From Pseudomonadota bacterium (GTDB lineage: Bacteria > Pseudomonadota > Gammaproteobacteria > Steroidobacterales > Steroidobacteraceae), in NCBI GenBank assembly GCA_003242275.1, contig QGUX01000203.1, forward strand, positions 1 to 6,474: 6,474 nucleotides of DNA. The letters run 5' to 3'. The notes beneath the pieces were generated by a model, which saw only the letters and a program-made list of their open reading frames with translations, was not told the origin of the DNA and searched no databases. A program made the position numbers and the translations under genes. This document shows, piece after piece, positions 1 through 6,401 of this stretch (position 1 is the stretch's first letter; each line of letters starts with the position of its first letter).

Positions 1-2884
1 CTTCCAGGTGCACGGCGAACTCCACGATCAGGATGGCGTTCTTGCACGCCAGTCCCACCAGCACCAGGAAGCCGATCTTGGTGAAGATGTTGTTGTCGCC
101 ACCCACCAGCCACACGCCGGCCAGCGCCGACACGATGCACATGGGCACGATCAGGATCACCGCCAGCGGCAGCGTCCAGCTCTCGTACTGCGCCGCCAGC
201 ACCAGGAAGGCCAGCAGCACGCACAGCGGGAAGATCAGCGTGGCGCTGCCGCGGGCCATCATCTCCTGGTAGGACAGGTCGGTCCACTCGAAGGCCACGC
301 CCGGCGGCAGAGTCTCCCGCGCCAGCTTCTCCATGGCATCCAGCGCCGTGGTCGAGCTCACGCCCGGCGCCGCCTGGCCGTTGATGTCGGCCGACAGGTA
401 GCCGTTGTAGTGGATCACGCTGTCCGGGCCGTAGCTGTCCTTCACCGCGAGCACCGAAGACAGCGGCACCATCTCGCCGGAGGCGTTGCGGGTCCTGAGC
501 TCCAGGATCTGCTCCTTGTGCGCACGGAACGGAGCATCGGCCTGCGCGATCACCTGGTAGCTGCGCCCGAACAGGTTCAGGTCGTTCACGTACAGCGACC
601 CCAGGTACACCTGCAGCGTCTCGAACACGTTCGCCAGCGGGATGTTCTCGCGCTTGGCCTTCTCGCGGTCGATGTCGGCGTAGATCTGCGGAACGTTCAC
701 CAGGTAGTTGGAGAACACGCCGGTGACGCCCGGGGTCTGGTTGGCGCGCACGAGGAAGTCCTGCAGCACGCGGTTGAGCTCCTGGTAGCCCAGCGAGCCG
801 CGATCCTCGATCTGCATCTTGAAGCCGCCCAGCGTGCCCATGCCCTCCACCGGCGGCGGCGGCGCCACGCCGACGAAGGCATCCTCGATGGCGAACAGGC
901 GGCCCTGCACCGACTGGAGGATCTCGTCGGCCGAGCGCCCGCCGCTGCGCTTCGCCTTGGGCTCCAGCGTGGCGAAGGCCACGCCGCTGTTGGAGGCGAT
1001 GCCGAAGCCGGCGGTCACGGACAGGCCGGAGAACGAGATCACCGACTCCACACCCTCTTCCCCGGCGAGGATGTCATCGATCCGCCGCATCACCTCCTCG
1101 GTGCGCTCCAGCGATGCGGCGTCGGGGAGCTGCGCGAAGGCGATGATGTAATCCTTGTCCTGCACGGGCACGAAGCCCTGCGGCACCGCCATCAGCGCCC
1201 CGCCGCCCAGGGCCAGGAGGCCCGCGTAAACCGCGACGGCCACCGCACTCCTGCGCAGCACCTGCGCCACGCCGCGGCTGTAGCGGCCGGAGGCACGGAC
1301 GAAGAAGCGGTTGAAGGGCCTGAAGATGAAGCCCACGGTGCGGTCGAGGAAGCGCGTCACCGCGTCCCTGGGCGCATCGTGCGGCTTCAGCAGCACCGAT
1401 GCCAGCGCCGGGGACAGCGTCAGCGAGTTGAACGCCGAGATCAGCGTCGAGATGGCGATCGTGACCGCGAACTGGCGGTAGAAGCTGCCGGTCAGGCCGC
1501 CGATGAAGGCGATGGGGACGAATACCGCCGTCAGCACCAGCGCAATCGCGATGATGGGCCCGCTGACCTCGTCCATGGCCTTGAACGTGGCCTCGCGCGG
1601 CGACAGCCCGGCCTCGATGTTGCGCTCCACGTTCTCGACCACGACGATGGCGTCGTCGACCACGATGCCGATGGCCAGCACCAAGCCGAACAGCGACAGG
1701 GTGTTGATCGAGAAGCCGAGCAGGTGCAGCACCGCGAAGGTGCCCACGATGGACACCGGCACGGCCGCCAGCGGGATGATGGACGCACGCCAGGTCTGCA
1801 GGAACAGCACCACCACCAGCACCACCAGCAGGATGGCCTCCAGCAGGGTCTTGATCACCGCGTCGATGGAATGGCGCACGAACTGCGTCGGGTCGTAGAC
1901 CACGCGGTACTCCACCCCTTCCGGGAAGTTCCGCGACAGCTCGTCCATGCGCGCGCGCACCTCGTCGGCCAGCTGCAGCGCGTTCGATCCCGGCGCCTGG
2001 AAGATGGCGATGGCCACCGCCGGCATGCCGTCGAGGTAACCAAGGATGCCGTACTCGGAGGTCCCCAGCTCCACCCGCGCCACGTCGCGCAGCCGCGTGA
2101 GCTCGCCGGCGTCGCCGGTCTTGATGATGATGTCGCCGAACTCCTCCTCGGAGGCCAGCCGCCCGTAGGCATTGACCAGGAGCTGCTGGCTCACGCCCGG
2201 CGTCATCGGCTGGGCGCCGACGATGCCGGCCGGCACCTGCACGTTCTGCTCGCGGATGGCGTTGACCACGTCGCCGGCGGTCATGCCGCGCGCGGCCACG
2301 CGGTGCGGGTCCAGCCACACGCGCATGGCGTAGGGCCCGCCGCCGAACACCTCCACCTGGCCCATGCCGGGGATGCGCGCCAGCGTGTCGCGCACCTGCA
2401 GCTCGGCGAAGTTGCGCAGGTACTTCAGGTCATACCGGCCGTTCGGCGACACGAGCTGCACGAACATGGTGATGTTCGGGTTGCTCTTGACCGTCGTGAC
2501 GCCGATCTGGCGCACTTCCTCGGGCAGCCGCGAAAGCGCCTGCGCGACGCGGTTCTGCACCTGCACCTGCGCCATGTTGATGTCGGTGCCGACCTCGAAG
2601 GTGACCGTCAGCATCAACGCGCCGGAGGAGGAGGCCTGCGAGGACATGTACAGCATGTTCTCGACGCCGTTGATGGCCTGCTCCAGCGGTGCGGCCACGG
2701 TCTCGGCGATCACCGCGGGGCTGGCGCCCGGATAGGAGGTCTGCACCACCACCGACGGCGGCGCGACCTCCGGGTACTCGCTCACCGGCAGCACCTGCAG
2801 CGACAGCAGGCCCGCCAGGAAGATGATGATGGAGAGAACCCCCGCGAAGATCGGGCGGTCGATGAAGAAATGAGAGAACTTCAT
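1..2884 (-). CDS. mexF: RND multidrug efflux transporter, inner-membrane subunit (MexF/HAE1-like), C-terminus cut by window edge
   Basis: Proton-driven inner-membrane pump of the hydrophobe/amphiphile efflux family; it takes drugs from the periplasm or membrane and passes them to a TolC-type channel. The frame runs from ATG (2884-2882) off the left edge: 961 codons are visible against about 1050 for the family. The N-terminus MKFSHFFIDRPIFAGVLS is the classic RND first transmembrane helix. Residues 30-38 read VLPVSEYPE. TM4 carries GIVVDDAIVVVENVER with the proton-relay pair Asp410/Asp411, and Lys948 in GLACKNAILIVEF matches the TM10 lysine (AcrB Lys940). The stretch TWRASIIPLAAVPVS and the loop sequence YLGSLYVNDLNLFGR are also typical. 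Wording is closest, from memory, to MexF/BpeF/OqxB rather than AcrB. It lies 13 nt after the adaptor stop with no strong ribosome site of its own, which suggests translational coupling. Family certain; substrate range not readable. Confidence 0.96.
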   Translation of the reverse strand, partial: MKFSHFFIDRPIFAGVLSIIIFLAGLLSLQVLPVSEYPEVAPPSVVVQTSYPGASPAVIAETVAAPLEQAINGVENMLYMSSQASSSGALMLTVTFEVGTDINMAQVQVQNRVAQALSRLPEEVRQIGVTTVKSNPNITMFVQLVSPNGRYDLKYLRNFAELQVRDTLARIPGMGQVEVFGGGPYAMRVWLDPHRVAARGMTAGDVVNAIREQNVQVPAGIVGAQPMTPGVSQQLLVNAYGRLASEEEFGDIIIKTGDAGELTRLRDVARVELGTSEYGILGYLDGMPAVAIAIFQAPGSNALQLADEVRARMDELSRNFPEGVEYRVVYDPTQFVRHSIDAVIKTLLEAILLVVLVVVLFLQTWRASIIPLAAVPVSIVGTFAVLHLLGFSINTLSLFGLVLAIGIVVDDAIVVVENVERNIEAGLSPREATFKAMDEVSGPIIAIALVLTAVFVPIAFIGGLTGSFYRQFAVTIAISTLISAFNSLTLSPALASVLLKPHDAPRDAVTRFLDRTVGFIFRPFNRFFVRASGRYSRGVAQVLRRSAVAVAVYAGLLALGGGALMAVPQGFVPVQDKDYIIAFAQLPDAASLERTEEVMRRIDDILAGEEGVESVISFSGLSVTAGFGIASNSGVAFATLEPKAKRSGGRSADEILQSVQGRLFAIEDAFVGVAPPPPVEGMGTLGGFKMQIEDRGSLGYQELNRVLQDFLVRANQTPGVTGVFSNYLVNVPQIYADIDREKAKRENIPLANVFETLQVYLGSLYVNDLNLFGRSYQVIAQADAPFRAHKEQILELRTRNASGEMVPLSSVLAVKDSYGPDSVIHYNGYLSADINGQAAPGVSSTTALDAMEKLARETLPPGVAFEWTDLSYQEMMARGSATLIFPLCVLLAFLVLAAQYESWTLPLAVILIVPMCIVSALAGVWLVGGDNNIFTKIGFLVLVGLACKNAILIVEFAVHLE

Positions 2885-2887
2885 GCG

Positions 2888-2897
2888 CGGTCGACCG
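2888..2897. repeat. 10-bp perfect palindrome in the adaptor-transporter gap
   Basis: The 13-nt gap between the adaptor stop and transporter start holds the self-complementary CGGTCGACCG. It sits where a ribosome site would be expected, and no convincing Shine-Dalgarno sequence replaces it. A palindrome without a loop cannot form a good hairpin in one RNA molecule, so this may be chance in G+C-rich DNA. What it does show is that translation of the transporter probably depends on ribosomes arriving from the adaptor gene. Confidence 0.4.
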
Positions 2898-4085
2898 TCA
2901 GCCCTCCGCCGCAGGCGCCGGCTCCGCAGCAGCCGTCGCCTCGCCTTCCATGGGCACCATGCGCGGCCTGACCACCATGCCCGGCCGCACGCGCTGCAGC
3001 CCGTTCACCACGATGCGCTCCCCGCCCTTGAGGCCACTGCGCACGGCCCGCAATCCATCCACCAGGGGACCGGTGGTGATGGCGCGGTACTCGAGCGTGT
3101 CGCCCTCGCCCACCACCAGCACGTAGCGGCGGTCCTGGTCGGTGAGGATGGCACGGTCGTTGACCAGCGTGCCCGCGTACTTGCTGGTGCCGAGCAGCCG
3201 CACGCGCGCAAACATGCCCGGCACCAGCAGGCGGTCGGGGTTCGGGAACACCGCCCGCCCCATCAGCGTGCCGGTGCCTGCGTCCACGCGGTTGTCCACG
3301 AAGTCCATGTAACCCTGGTGGCGGAAATCGGTCTCGTTGCCCACCGCGAGCAGCACCGGATTGGCATGCTCGCGCGACAGCGCCCGCTGGCCACTGCGGG
3401 CCAGGTCCATGTACTTGAGGTAATCGCGCTCGGACGCCTCGAAGTACACGTACATCGGCGACATCGACACCACCGTGGTCAGGCGCGTGGCCTGGCCGGA
3501 AAGGCCGCCCGTGACGAGGTTGCCCACCGTGACTTCGGCACGGCCCACGCGGCCGTCGATGGGGGAAGTCACGCGCGTGTACGAAAGGTTCAGCCGCGCC
3601 ACGTCCACGGCCGCCTCGGCCGCCTTCACCGCCGCCTGCGCGCTGACCAGGGCGGCCTTGCGGGCGTCGAATTCCTCCTGCGAGATCGCGCGCGTCGCCA
3701 CCAGCTTCTCGGCGCGGACGAGGTCGGCCTCGGCCAGCGTGGCCGCGGTGCGGGCCCGCTCGGCCTCGGCCTGGGCGCGGTCGAACTCCGCCTGGTAGGG
3801 GCGCGGGTCGATGACGAACAGCACATCGCCCTTCTTCACCTCGCGGCCTTCCTCGAAGTTGACCTGCTGCAGGTAGCCCGAGACCTGCGGGCGGATCTCC
3901 ACCGTCTCGACGGCCTCGAGCCGGCCGGTGTACTCGTCCCACTCGCTGATCTCGCGCTCGATCACCGTGGCCACGCTGACCTCCATTGGGCCGGGAGCAC
4001 CCGCCTCGGGGCTGGCCGAAGTGCCGCAGGCGGAAAGCACGGAAGACAGGAACAGGAGCGACGCAACGCGGACGCGAACTGGCAT
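2898..4085 (-). CDS. mexE: RND efflux periplasmic adaptor (membrane fusion) lipoprotein, MexE-like
   Basis: A 395-residue adaptor that bridges the RND pump to an outer-membrane channel. The chosen ATG (4085-4083) gives a lipoprotein signal: MPVRVRV, a hydrophobic core, then lipobox LSAC with Cys20 as the lipidated residue. The frame stays open upstream to 4544, but that stretch lacks family similarity. Domains in order: membrane-proximal strand ending in WDEYTGRLEAVE (49-60); first half of the lipoyl domain (about 61-98, with RPQVSGYL and IDPRPY); alpha-helical hairpin (about 100-165, Ala/Glu/Arg-rich); second lipoyl half (LSYTRVTSPIDGRVGRAEV, 167-185); beta-barrel (about 200-295, ending NPDRLLVPGMFARVRL); membrane-proximal domain (300-375); and a Glu/Ala-rich tail. 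Similarity to MexE/BpeE is strong by eye. It is the first gene of the pump operon. The nearest Shine-Dalgarno-like bases are AGG about 9 nt upstream of the ATG, so the site is weak. Confidence 0.95.
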   Translation of the reverse strand: MPVRVRVASLLFLSSVLSACGTSASPEAGAPGPMEVSVATVIEREISEWDEYTGRLEAVETVEIRPQVSGYLQQVNFEEGREVKKGDVLFVIDPRPYQAEFDRAQAEAERARTAATLAEADLVRAEKLVATRAISQEEFDARKAALVSAQAAVKAAEAAVDVARLNLSYTRVTSPIDGRVGRAEVTVGNLVTGGLSGQATRLTTVVSMSPMYVYFEASERDYLKYMDLARSGQRALSREHANPVLLAVGNETDFRHQGYMDFVDNRVDAGTGTLMGRAVFPNPDRLLVPGMFARVRLLGTSKYAGTLVNDRAILTDQDRRYVLVVGEGDTLEYRAITTGPLVDGLRAVRSGLKGGERIVVNGLQRVRPGMVVRPRMVPMEGEATAAAEPAPAAEG

Positions 4086-4141
4086 GGGGGCTGACCTGAA
4101 GGAAGCGGGAATTCCCGCGCCTGAGCGTAGGCGGGCGCGCA

Positions 4142-4171
4142 AGTATAGCGCCTCGATGCTGCGGCGGCGAA
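4142..4171 (-). promoter_or_regulatory. Candidate sigma-70 promoter of the efflux operon
   Basis: On the minus strand, TATACT (4147-4142) matches the -10 consensus TATAAT at five of six bases and is one of very few AT-rich spots in this region. An 18-nt spacer leads to TTCGCC (4171-4166), a weak -35. Predicted transcription would begin near 4135, leaving a 5' leader of about 50 nt before the adaptor ATG. The weak -35 would suit an activator-dependent or normally low-level promoter, as is common for MexEF-type pumps, but that is inference. Confidence 0.35.
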
Positions 4172-4341
4172 GCCGATGCCGGCATGGATGACCGAGAGGG
4201 CGCCGGCCGATCCGTACTGTTTGCACCTGGCGACAGCGTTGCCGGTTCAAGCCACTTGCTCTCCCCTGATGTCTACCTTTCGAGGGATTGACAGCCCGAT
4301 GCGCTTCCGGCCACCCGCCGTTGCACCGGCAATGCGTGCGG

Positions 4342-4361
4342 GTCCTACGCGCATGTAGGAC
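4342..4361. repeat. 7-bp inverted repeat upstream of ku
   Basis: GTCCTAC (4342-4348) and GTAGGAC (4355-4361) are perfect reverse complements around the 6-nt spacer GCGCAT. The centre lies about 80 bp before the ku start. No run of T follows, so it is not an intrinsic terminator. Symmetry and position fit an operator for a dimeric repressor or activator; a RNA hairpin in the ku leader is the alternative. Confidence 0.45.
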
Positions 4362-4430
4362 GAGTCCCGTTGTCCTCGCCCCGCACCCCGGGGACGCTGT
4401 CGGGACGACCCGCCTCGCCCGGTGAGAGCC

Positions 4431-5351
4431 ATGGCTGTCCGATCGTTCGCTTCCGTCAGCATCTCCTTCGGCCTCGTCAACATCCCCGTGGACGTGTACA
4501 CGGCCGAGGTCGCGTCCAACCGCATTTCCTTCAACCTGCTGCACGCCTCGGACGGTGCGCGCGTGAAGCAGCAGTACGTGTGCGCGCTGGATGGAGAGGT
4601 CGTGCCGCGCAGCGAGATGGTCAAGGGCTATGAGTACGAGAAGGACCGCTACGTGATGTTCAAGCCGGAGGAGATCAAGGCGCTGGAGGAAGCGGGCACC
4701 AGGGTGGTGAACATCACCGGGTTCGTGCCGCTGGACACCGTCGACCCGGTGTACTTCGACCGCACATACCTGCTGTCACCCTCCAAGCACGGCGCCAAGC
4801 CCTATGCGCTGCTCAACGAGGCCATGCGCCACACCGGGCTGTGCGCGGTGGGGCGCTGGGCGGCGCGCGGCCGCGAGTACGTGGTCATCGTGCGCCCGGT
4901 CGAGGGTGGCATGGCCATGCACCAGCTCTATTTCAAGGACGAGGTTCGTACCATGCGTGACGTCCCGATGGGTGATGCACCGGAGCTCGCCGCAGGCGAG
5001 CTGAAGCTGGCCAGGGCGCTGATCGAGCAGACCCGCGCCAAGCGCTTCGATCCCGACGAATTCCACGACGAGTTCAGGGCCCGCGTGGAGGCGGCGATCG
5101 AGAAGAAGGTGCGCAGCGGCAAGGAGATCTCGCACTTCGAGGCTCCCGAAACCGAGGTGGCGGCCGCAGGCAATGTCGTGGACCTGATGGAGGTCCTGCA
5201 GCGCAGCCTGACCCGCGGGTCCGGCGTCAAGGTGTCTTCGGCAAAGGGCACTGCCGCAGCGGCCGGCACCTCCACCGCACGCAAGCCGCCGCGGAGGGTC
5301 ACGGCGCCCGCCCGGAGGAAGCGCAGCGCGTCCACCAACCGGAGCGCCTGA
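4431..5351 (+). CDS. ku: Non-homologous end joining protein Ku
   Basis: Bacterial Ku: a homodimer that threads onto DNA double-strand ends, protects them and recruits the ligase/polymerase LigD. The ATG at 4431 gives 306 residues beginning MAVRSFASVSISFGLVNIPV, matching the family's SISFGLVNIPV start; a GTG at 4422 in the same frame is less likely, because GGTGA (4421-4425) then serves as the ribosome site 5 nt before the ATG. Further family blocks are ISFNLLH (32-38), MVKGYEYEKDRYV (63-75), VDPVYFDRTYLLSP (about 106-119), a central ALLNEAMRHTGLCAVGRW segment and IEKKVRSGKEISHFE. The core ends near residue 255; the last 50 residues form a low-complexity tail rich in Lys, Arg, Ala, Ser and Thr (KPPRR, ARRKRSAS), typical of the basic DNA-binding extension of bacterial Ku. 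Length is near the usual 260-310. LigD is not in the window. The next gene begins 1 nt after its stop. Confidence 0.96.
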   Translation: MAVRSFASVSISFGLVNIPVDVYTAEVASNRISFNLLHASDGARVKQQYVCALDGEVVPRSEMVKGYEYEKDRYVMFKPEEIKALEEAGTRVVNITGFVPLDTVDPVYFDRTYLLSPSKHGAKPYALLNEAMRHTGLCAVGRWAARGREYVVIVRPVEGGMAMHQLYFKDEVRTMRDVPMGDAPELAAGELKLARALIEQTRAKRFDPDEFHDEFRARVEAAIEKKVRSGKEISHFEAPETEVAAAGNVVDLMEVLQRSLTRGSGVKVSSAKGTAAAAGTSTARKPPRRVTAPARRKRSASTNRSA

Positions 5352-5355
5352 CTTG
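5341..5355 (+). promoter_or_regulatory. Ribosome site and TTG start of the MerR-TPR gene, inside the end of ku
   Basis: GGAG at 5341-5344, within the last codons of ku, lies 8 nt before TTG at 5353-5355. This supports the rare TTG start over the in-frame ATG at 5395, which would remove the first helix of the DNA-binding domain (GEVARLTG). The ku stop TGA (5349-5351) falls between the ribosome site and the start, an arrangement typical of translational coupling. Confidence 0.7.
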
Positions 5356-6183
5356 CAGCGCTTCGGGACCGGCGAAGTGGCGCGCCTCACCGGCATGCCC
5401 GCCAGCGCCGTGCGCGCAATGGCGCGCGCCGGCTACGTGAAGCCCGCCCGGGGTCCACGTTCCTCGCTGCGCTTTACCTTCCGGGACGTGGTGCTGCTGC
5501 GCACGGCCCGCGAGCTGATGGCCGCGCAGGTGCCGCGCCGCAGGCTGGGCGCCGCCCTTCGGGCGCTGCGCGCGCAGCTGCCGGTCGACGTCCCGGAGCG
5601 GGGCCTTTCGGTCACCGCCGCGGGCGACCGGATCGTCGTGCACGAGGCCGGTGCGAAGCGCGACGTGCTTTCCGGACAGCTGCTGCTGGCCTTCGACGTC
5701 CGGATCCAGGAGGGTGACATCCTGCTCATCGACTCACCGGCACACGCACCCGCGCGCGGTGGCGATGGCGATCCGGACGAGGAGTGCATCCGGCAGTTCG
5801 AGTCCGCACTGGCGCTGGAGGAAACCGACCTGGACGCTGCCGTCGAGGCCTATCGCGCCTGCGTGCTGCGGCACGCGCATCACGGGGCGGTGGCCAACCT
5901 CGGCCGGCTGCTGCACCTCGGCGGCCACATCAGCGACGCCGTCCAGGTCTACCGCAGCGTGCACGAACCCGATGCCGACATCCTCTACAACCTCGGCGTG
6001 GCGCTCGAGGACCTGGGCAGGCCACGCGAGGCCATCGACGCCTACCTGCGCGCCATCGCCCTCGACGAGGAGCTCGCCGATGCGCACCACAACCTCGCGC
6101 GGCTGTTCCAGGAGGAAGGCGACGCGCGCCGCGCGCTGCGGCACTGGAACACCTGGCGCAGATTGGCGACAGGTGCAACGTGA
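5353..6183 (+). CDS. MerR-type helix-turn-helix protein fused to tetratricopeptide repeats
   Basis: Predicted 276-residue soluble protein starting at TTG. Residues 4-70 form a MerR-like winged helix-turn-helix: GEVARLTGMPASAVRAMARA is the two-helix DNA-reading part, SSLRFTFRDVVLLRTARELM the wing and following helix. Residues 77-126 are probably beta-rich (RIVVHE, LLLAFDVRIQEGDILLID) and of no family I recognise. An acidic linker follows, then about four TPR-like units from 145 to 272; the clearest are ADILYNLGVALEDLGRPREA (208-227) and LADAHHNLARLFQEEGDARR (241-260). A MerR effector domain and the long dimerisation helix of classic MerR proteins are not evident, and there is no Cys-rich metal site (only Cys145 and Cys170). 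No signal peptide or membrane segment. Cotranscription with ku suggests a regulator or DNA-bound scaffold linked to end joining; that role is inferred from context only. Confidence 0.88.
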   Translation: MQRFGTGEVARLTGMPASAVRAMARAGYVKPARGPRSSLRFTFRDVVLLRTARELMAAQVPRRRLGAALRALRAQLPVDVPERGLSVTAAGDRIVVHEAGAKRDVLSGQLLLAFDVRIQEGDILLIDSPAHAPARGGDGDPDEECIRQFESALALEETDLDAAVEAYRACVLRHAHHGAVANLGRLLHLGGHISDAVQVYRSVHEPDADILYNLGVALEDLGRPREAIDAYLRAIALDEELADAHHNLARLFQEEGDARRALRHWNTWRRLATGAT

Positions 6184-6203
6184 TCCTCGGGGATTCCCTG
6201 ACC

Positions 6204-6219
6204 AGTGATCCCGATCACG
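6204..6219. promoter_or_regulatory. CRP/Clp-like operator upstream of the riboswitch promoter
   Basis: AGTGA-TCCCGA-TCACG matches the CRP-family consensus TGTGA-N6-TCACA at eight of ten fixed positions. Its core, GTGATC-CC-GATCAC (6205-6218), is a perfect palindrome. It lies about 75 bp upstream of the transcription start predicted from the TATAAA box, within the range for class I activation (around -62 to -83). In Xanthomonadaceae the CRP-like regulator Clp binds similar sites and responds to c-di-GMP. Which CRP-family protein acts here, if any, cannot be told from the sequence. Confidence 0.5.
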
Positions 6220-6250
6220 TCACAGCGGCGCGCGATCAGTGTTACCCTGA

Positions 6251-6279
6251 TTCTTACTCTGGGGCGTCGTGGCTATAAA
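6251..6279 (+). promoter_or_regulatory. Candidate sigma-70 promoter for the riboswitch-controlled gene
   Basis: TATAAA at 6274-6279 is a good -10 box in otherwise G+C-rich DNA. With a 17-nt spacer, TTCTTA at 6251-6256 is the -35 (three of six consensus bases), so help from an activator is plausible. The predicted start near 6286 falls at the very 5' edge of the aptamer and would leave little of the outer P1 helix; the true start may be a few bases earlier. Confidence 0.45.
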
Positions 6280-6280
6280 T

Positions 6281-6370
6281 CGCCTGACGACAAAGGCAAA
6301 CCCGCCGTGAGGCGGGGACGCAAAGCTTCCGGTCTGGCGTCCATCGTGACCAGACAGCGGGGTTGCCGAT
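6281..6370 (+). promoter_or_regulatory. Cyclic-di-GMP-I (GEMM-I) riboswitch aptamer
   Basis: RNA sensor of the second messenger c-di-GMP, recognised by the ordered GEMM-I blocks. GACGACAAAGGCAAACC (6286-6302) leads into the P2 stem CCCGCC/GGCGGG (6301-6306 with 6311-6316), closed by the GNRA tetraloop GTGA (6307-6310) that docks onto P3. Then come GACGCAAAGC (6317-6326), the upper P3 stem GTCTGG/CCAGAC (6332-6337 with 6350-6355; 12-nt loop) and the 3' block AGCGGGGTTGCCGAT (6356-6370). Aligned from memory to the Vibrio Vc2 aptamer, G6295 corresponds to ligand-contacting G20 and A6322 to intercalating A47. A G at position 20 points to c-di-GMP rather than cGAMP. P1 is the least clear part: bases near 6279-6288 pair imperfectly with 6362-6370. 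Confidence 0.93.
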
Positions 6371-6373
6371 CGA

Positions 6374-6392
6374 CACCGTCACCCCGACGGTG
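6374..6392 (+). promoter_or_regulatory. 7-bp hairpin just after the aptamer
   Basis: CACCGTC (6374-6380) pairs perfectly with GACGGTG (6386-6392) around loop ACCCC. It starts four bases after the aptamer. No T-run follows (the next bases are CGCCGCATCC), so an intrinsic terminator is unlikely. It probably acts as a spacer or folding separator between aptamer and ribosome-site helix, or as a pause hairpin. Confidence 0.6.
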
Positions 6393-6401
6393 CGCCGCAT
6401 C

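Larger units (their letters stand above)
4086..4430. other. Divergent intergenic region between the efflux operon and ku
   Basis: About 345 bp without a credible gene; short open frames here lack family similarity and ribosome sites. It must hold the control regions of both the leftward pump operon and rightward ku. I see a minus-strand TATACT box at 4147-4142, an isolated consensus TTGACA at 4288-4293 (plus) without a matching -10, a 7-bp inverted repeat at 4342-4361, and small self-complementary runs near ku (CCCCGGGG at 4386-4393; CGGG-ACGA-CCCG at 4401-4412). MexEF-type operons are often next to a LysR or TetR regulator gene; none is here, so any regulator is encoded elsewhere or beyond the left edge. 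Confidence 0.7.

Noticed and set aside
8..2971. A 987-codon open frame on the plus strand, rich in His, Gln and Arg
   Set aside because: It lies antisense to the efflux transporter gene, which has full family similarity. Long antisense open frames are expected in G+C-rich genes, and its composition resembles no protein family.
2883..4094. Long open frame on the plus strand opposite the adaptor gene
   Set aside because: Shadow of the MexE-like gene; no domain, ribosome site or sensible composition.
4288..4293. Perfect TTGACA on the plus strand as a -35 box for ku
   Set aside because: No -10-like sequence lies 16-18 nt downstream (that stretch is GGCCACCCGC-like), so it may be chance.
4355..4380. 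Resemblance of GTAGGACGAG to the GTAG head of REP elements known in Stenotrophomonas and Pseudomonas
   Set aside because: The required G+C-rich stem after the GTAG head is only about four pairs here, and a second copy is not seen in the window.
4086..4544. Upstream extension of the adaptor frame to 4544 (548 residues in all)
   Set aside because: The extra 153 residues run through the intergenic region and into ku, show no family similarity, and would bury the clear lipoprotein signal that begins at 4085.
6261..6276. Possible sigma-54 promoter (GG ... GC) before the riboswitch
   Set aside because: The GG and GC pairs are spaced one base off the required 10 nt, and the flanking consensus bases are missing.
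6295..6367. Pairing of GGCAA (6295-6299) with TTGCC (6363-6367) as riboswitch P1
   Set aside because: In known GEMM-I structures the GGCAAACC block forms the ligand junction, so this complementarity would disrupt the binding site; it is probably incidental or part of an unbound state.
6374..6400. Hairpin 6374-6392 as an intrinsic terminator controlled by the riboswitch
   Set aside because: The stem is good but is followed by CGCCGCATCC, not a T-run.
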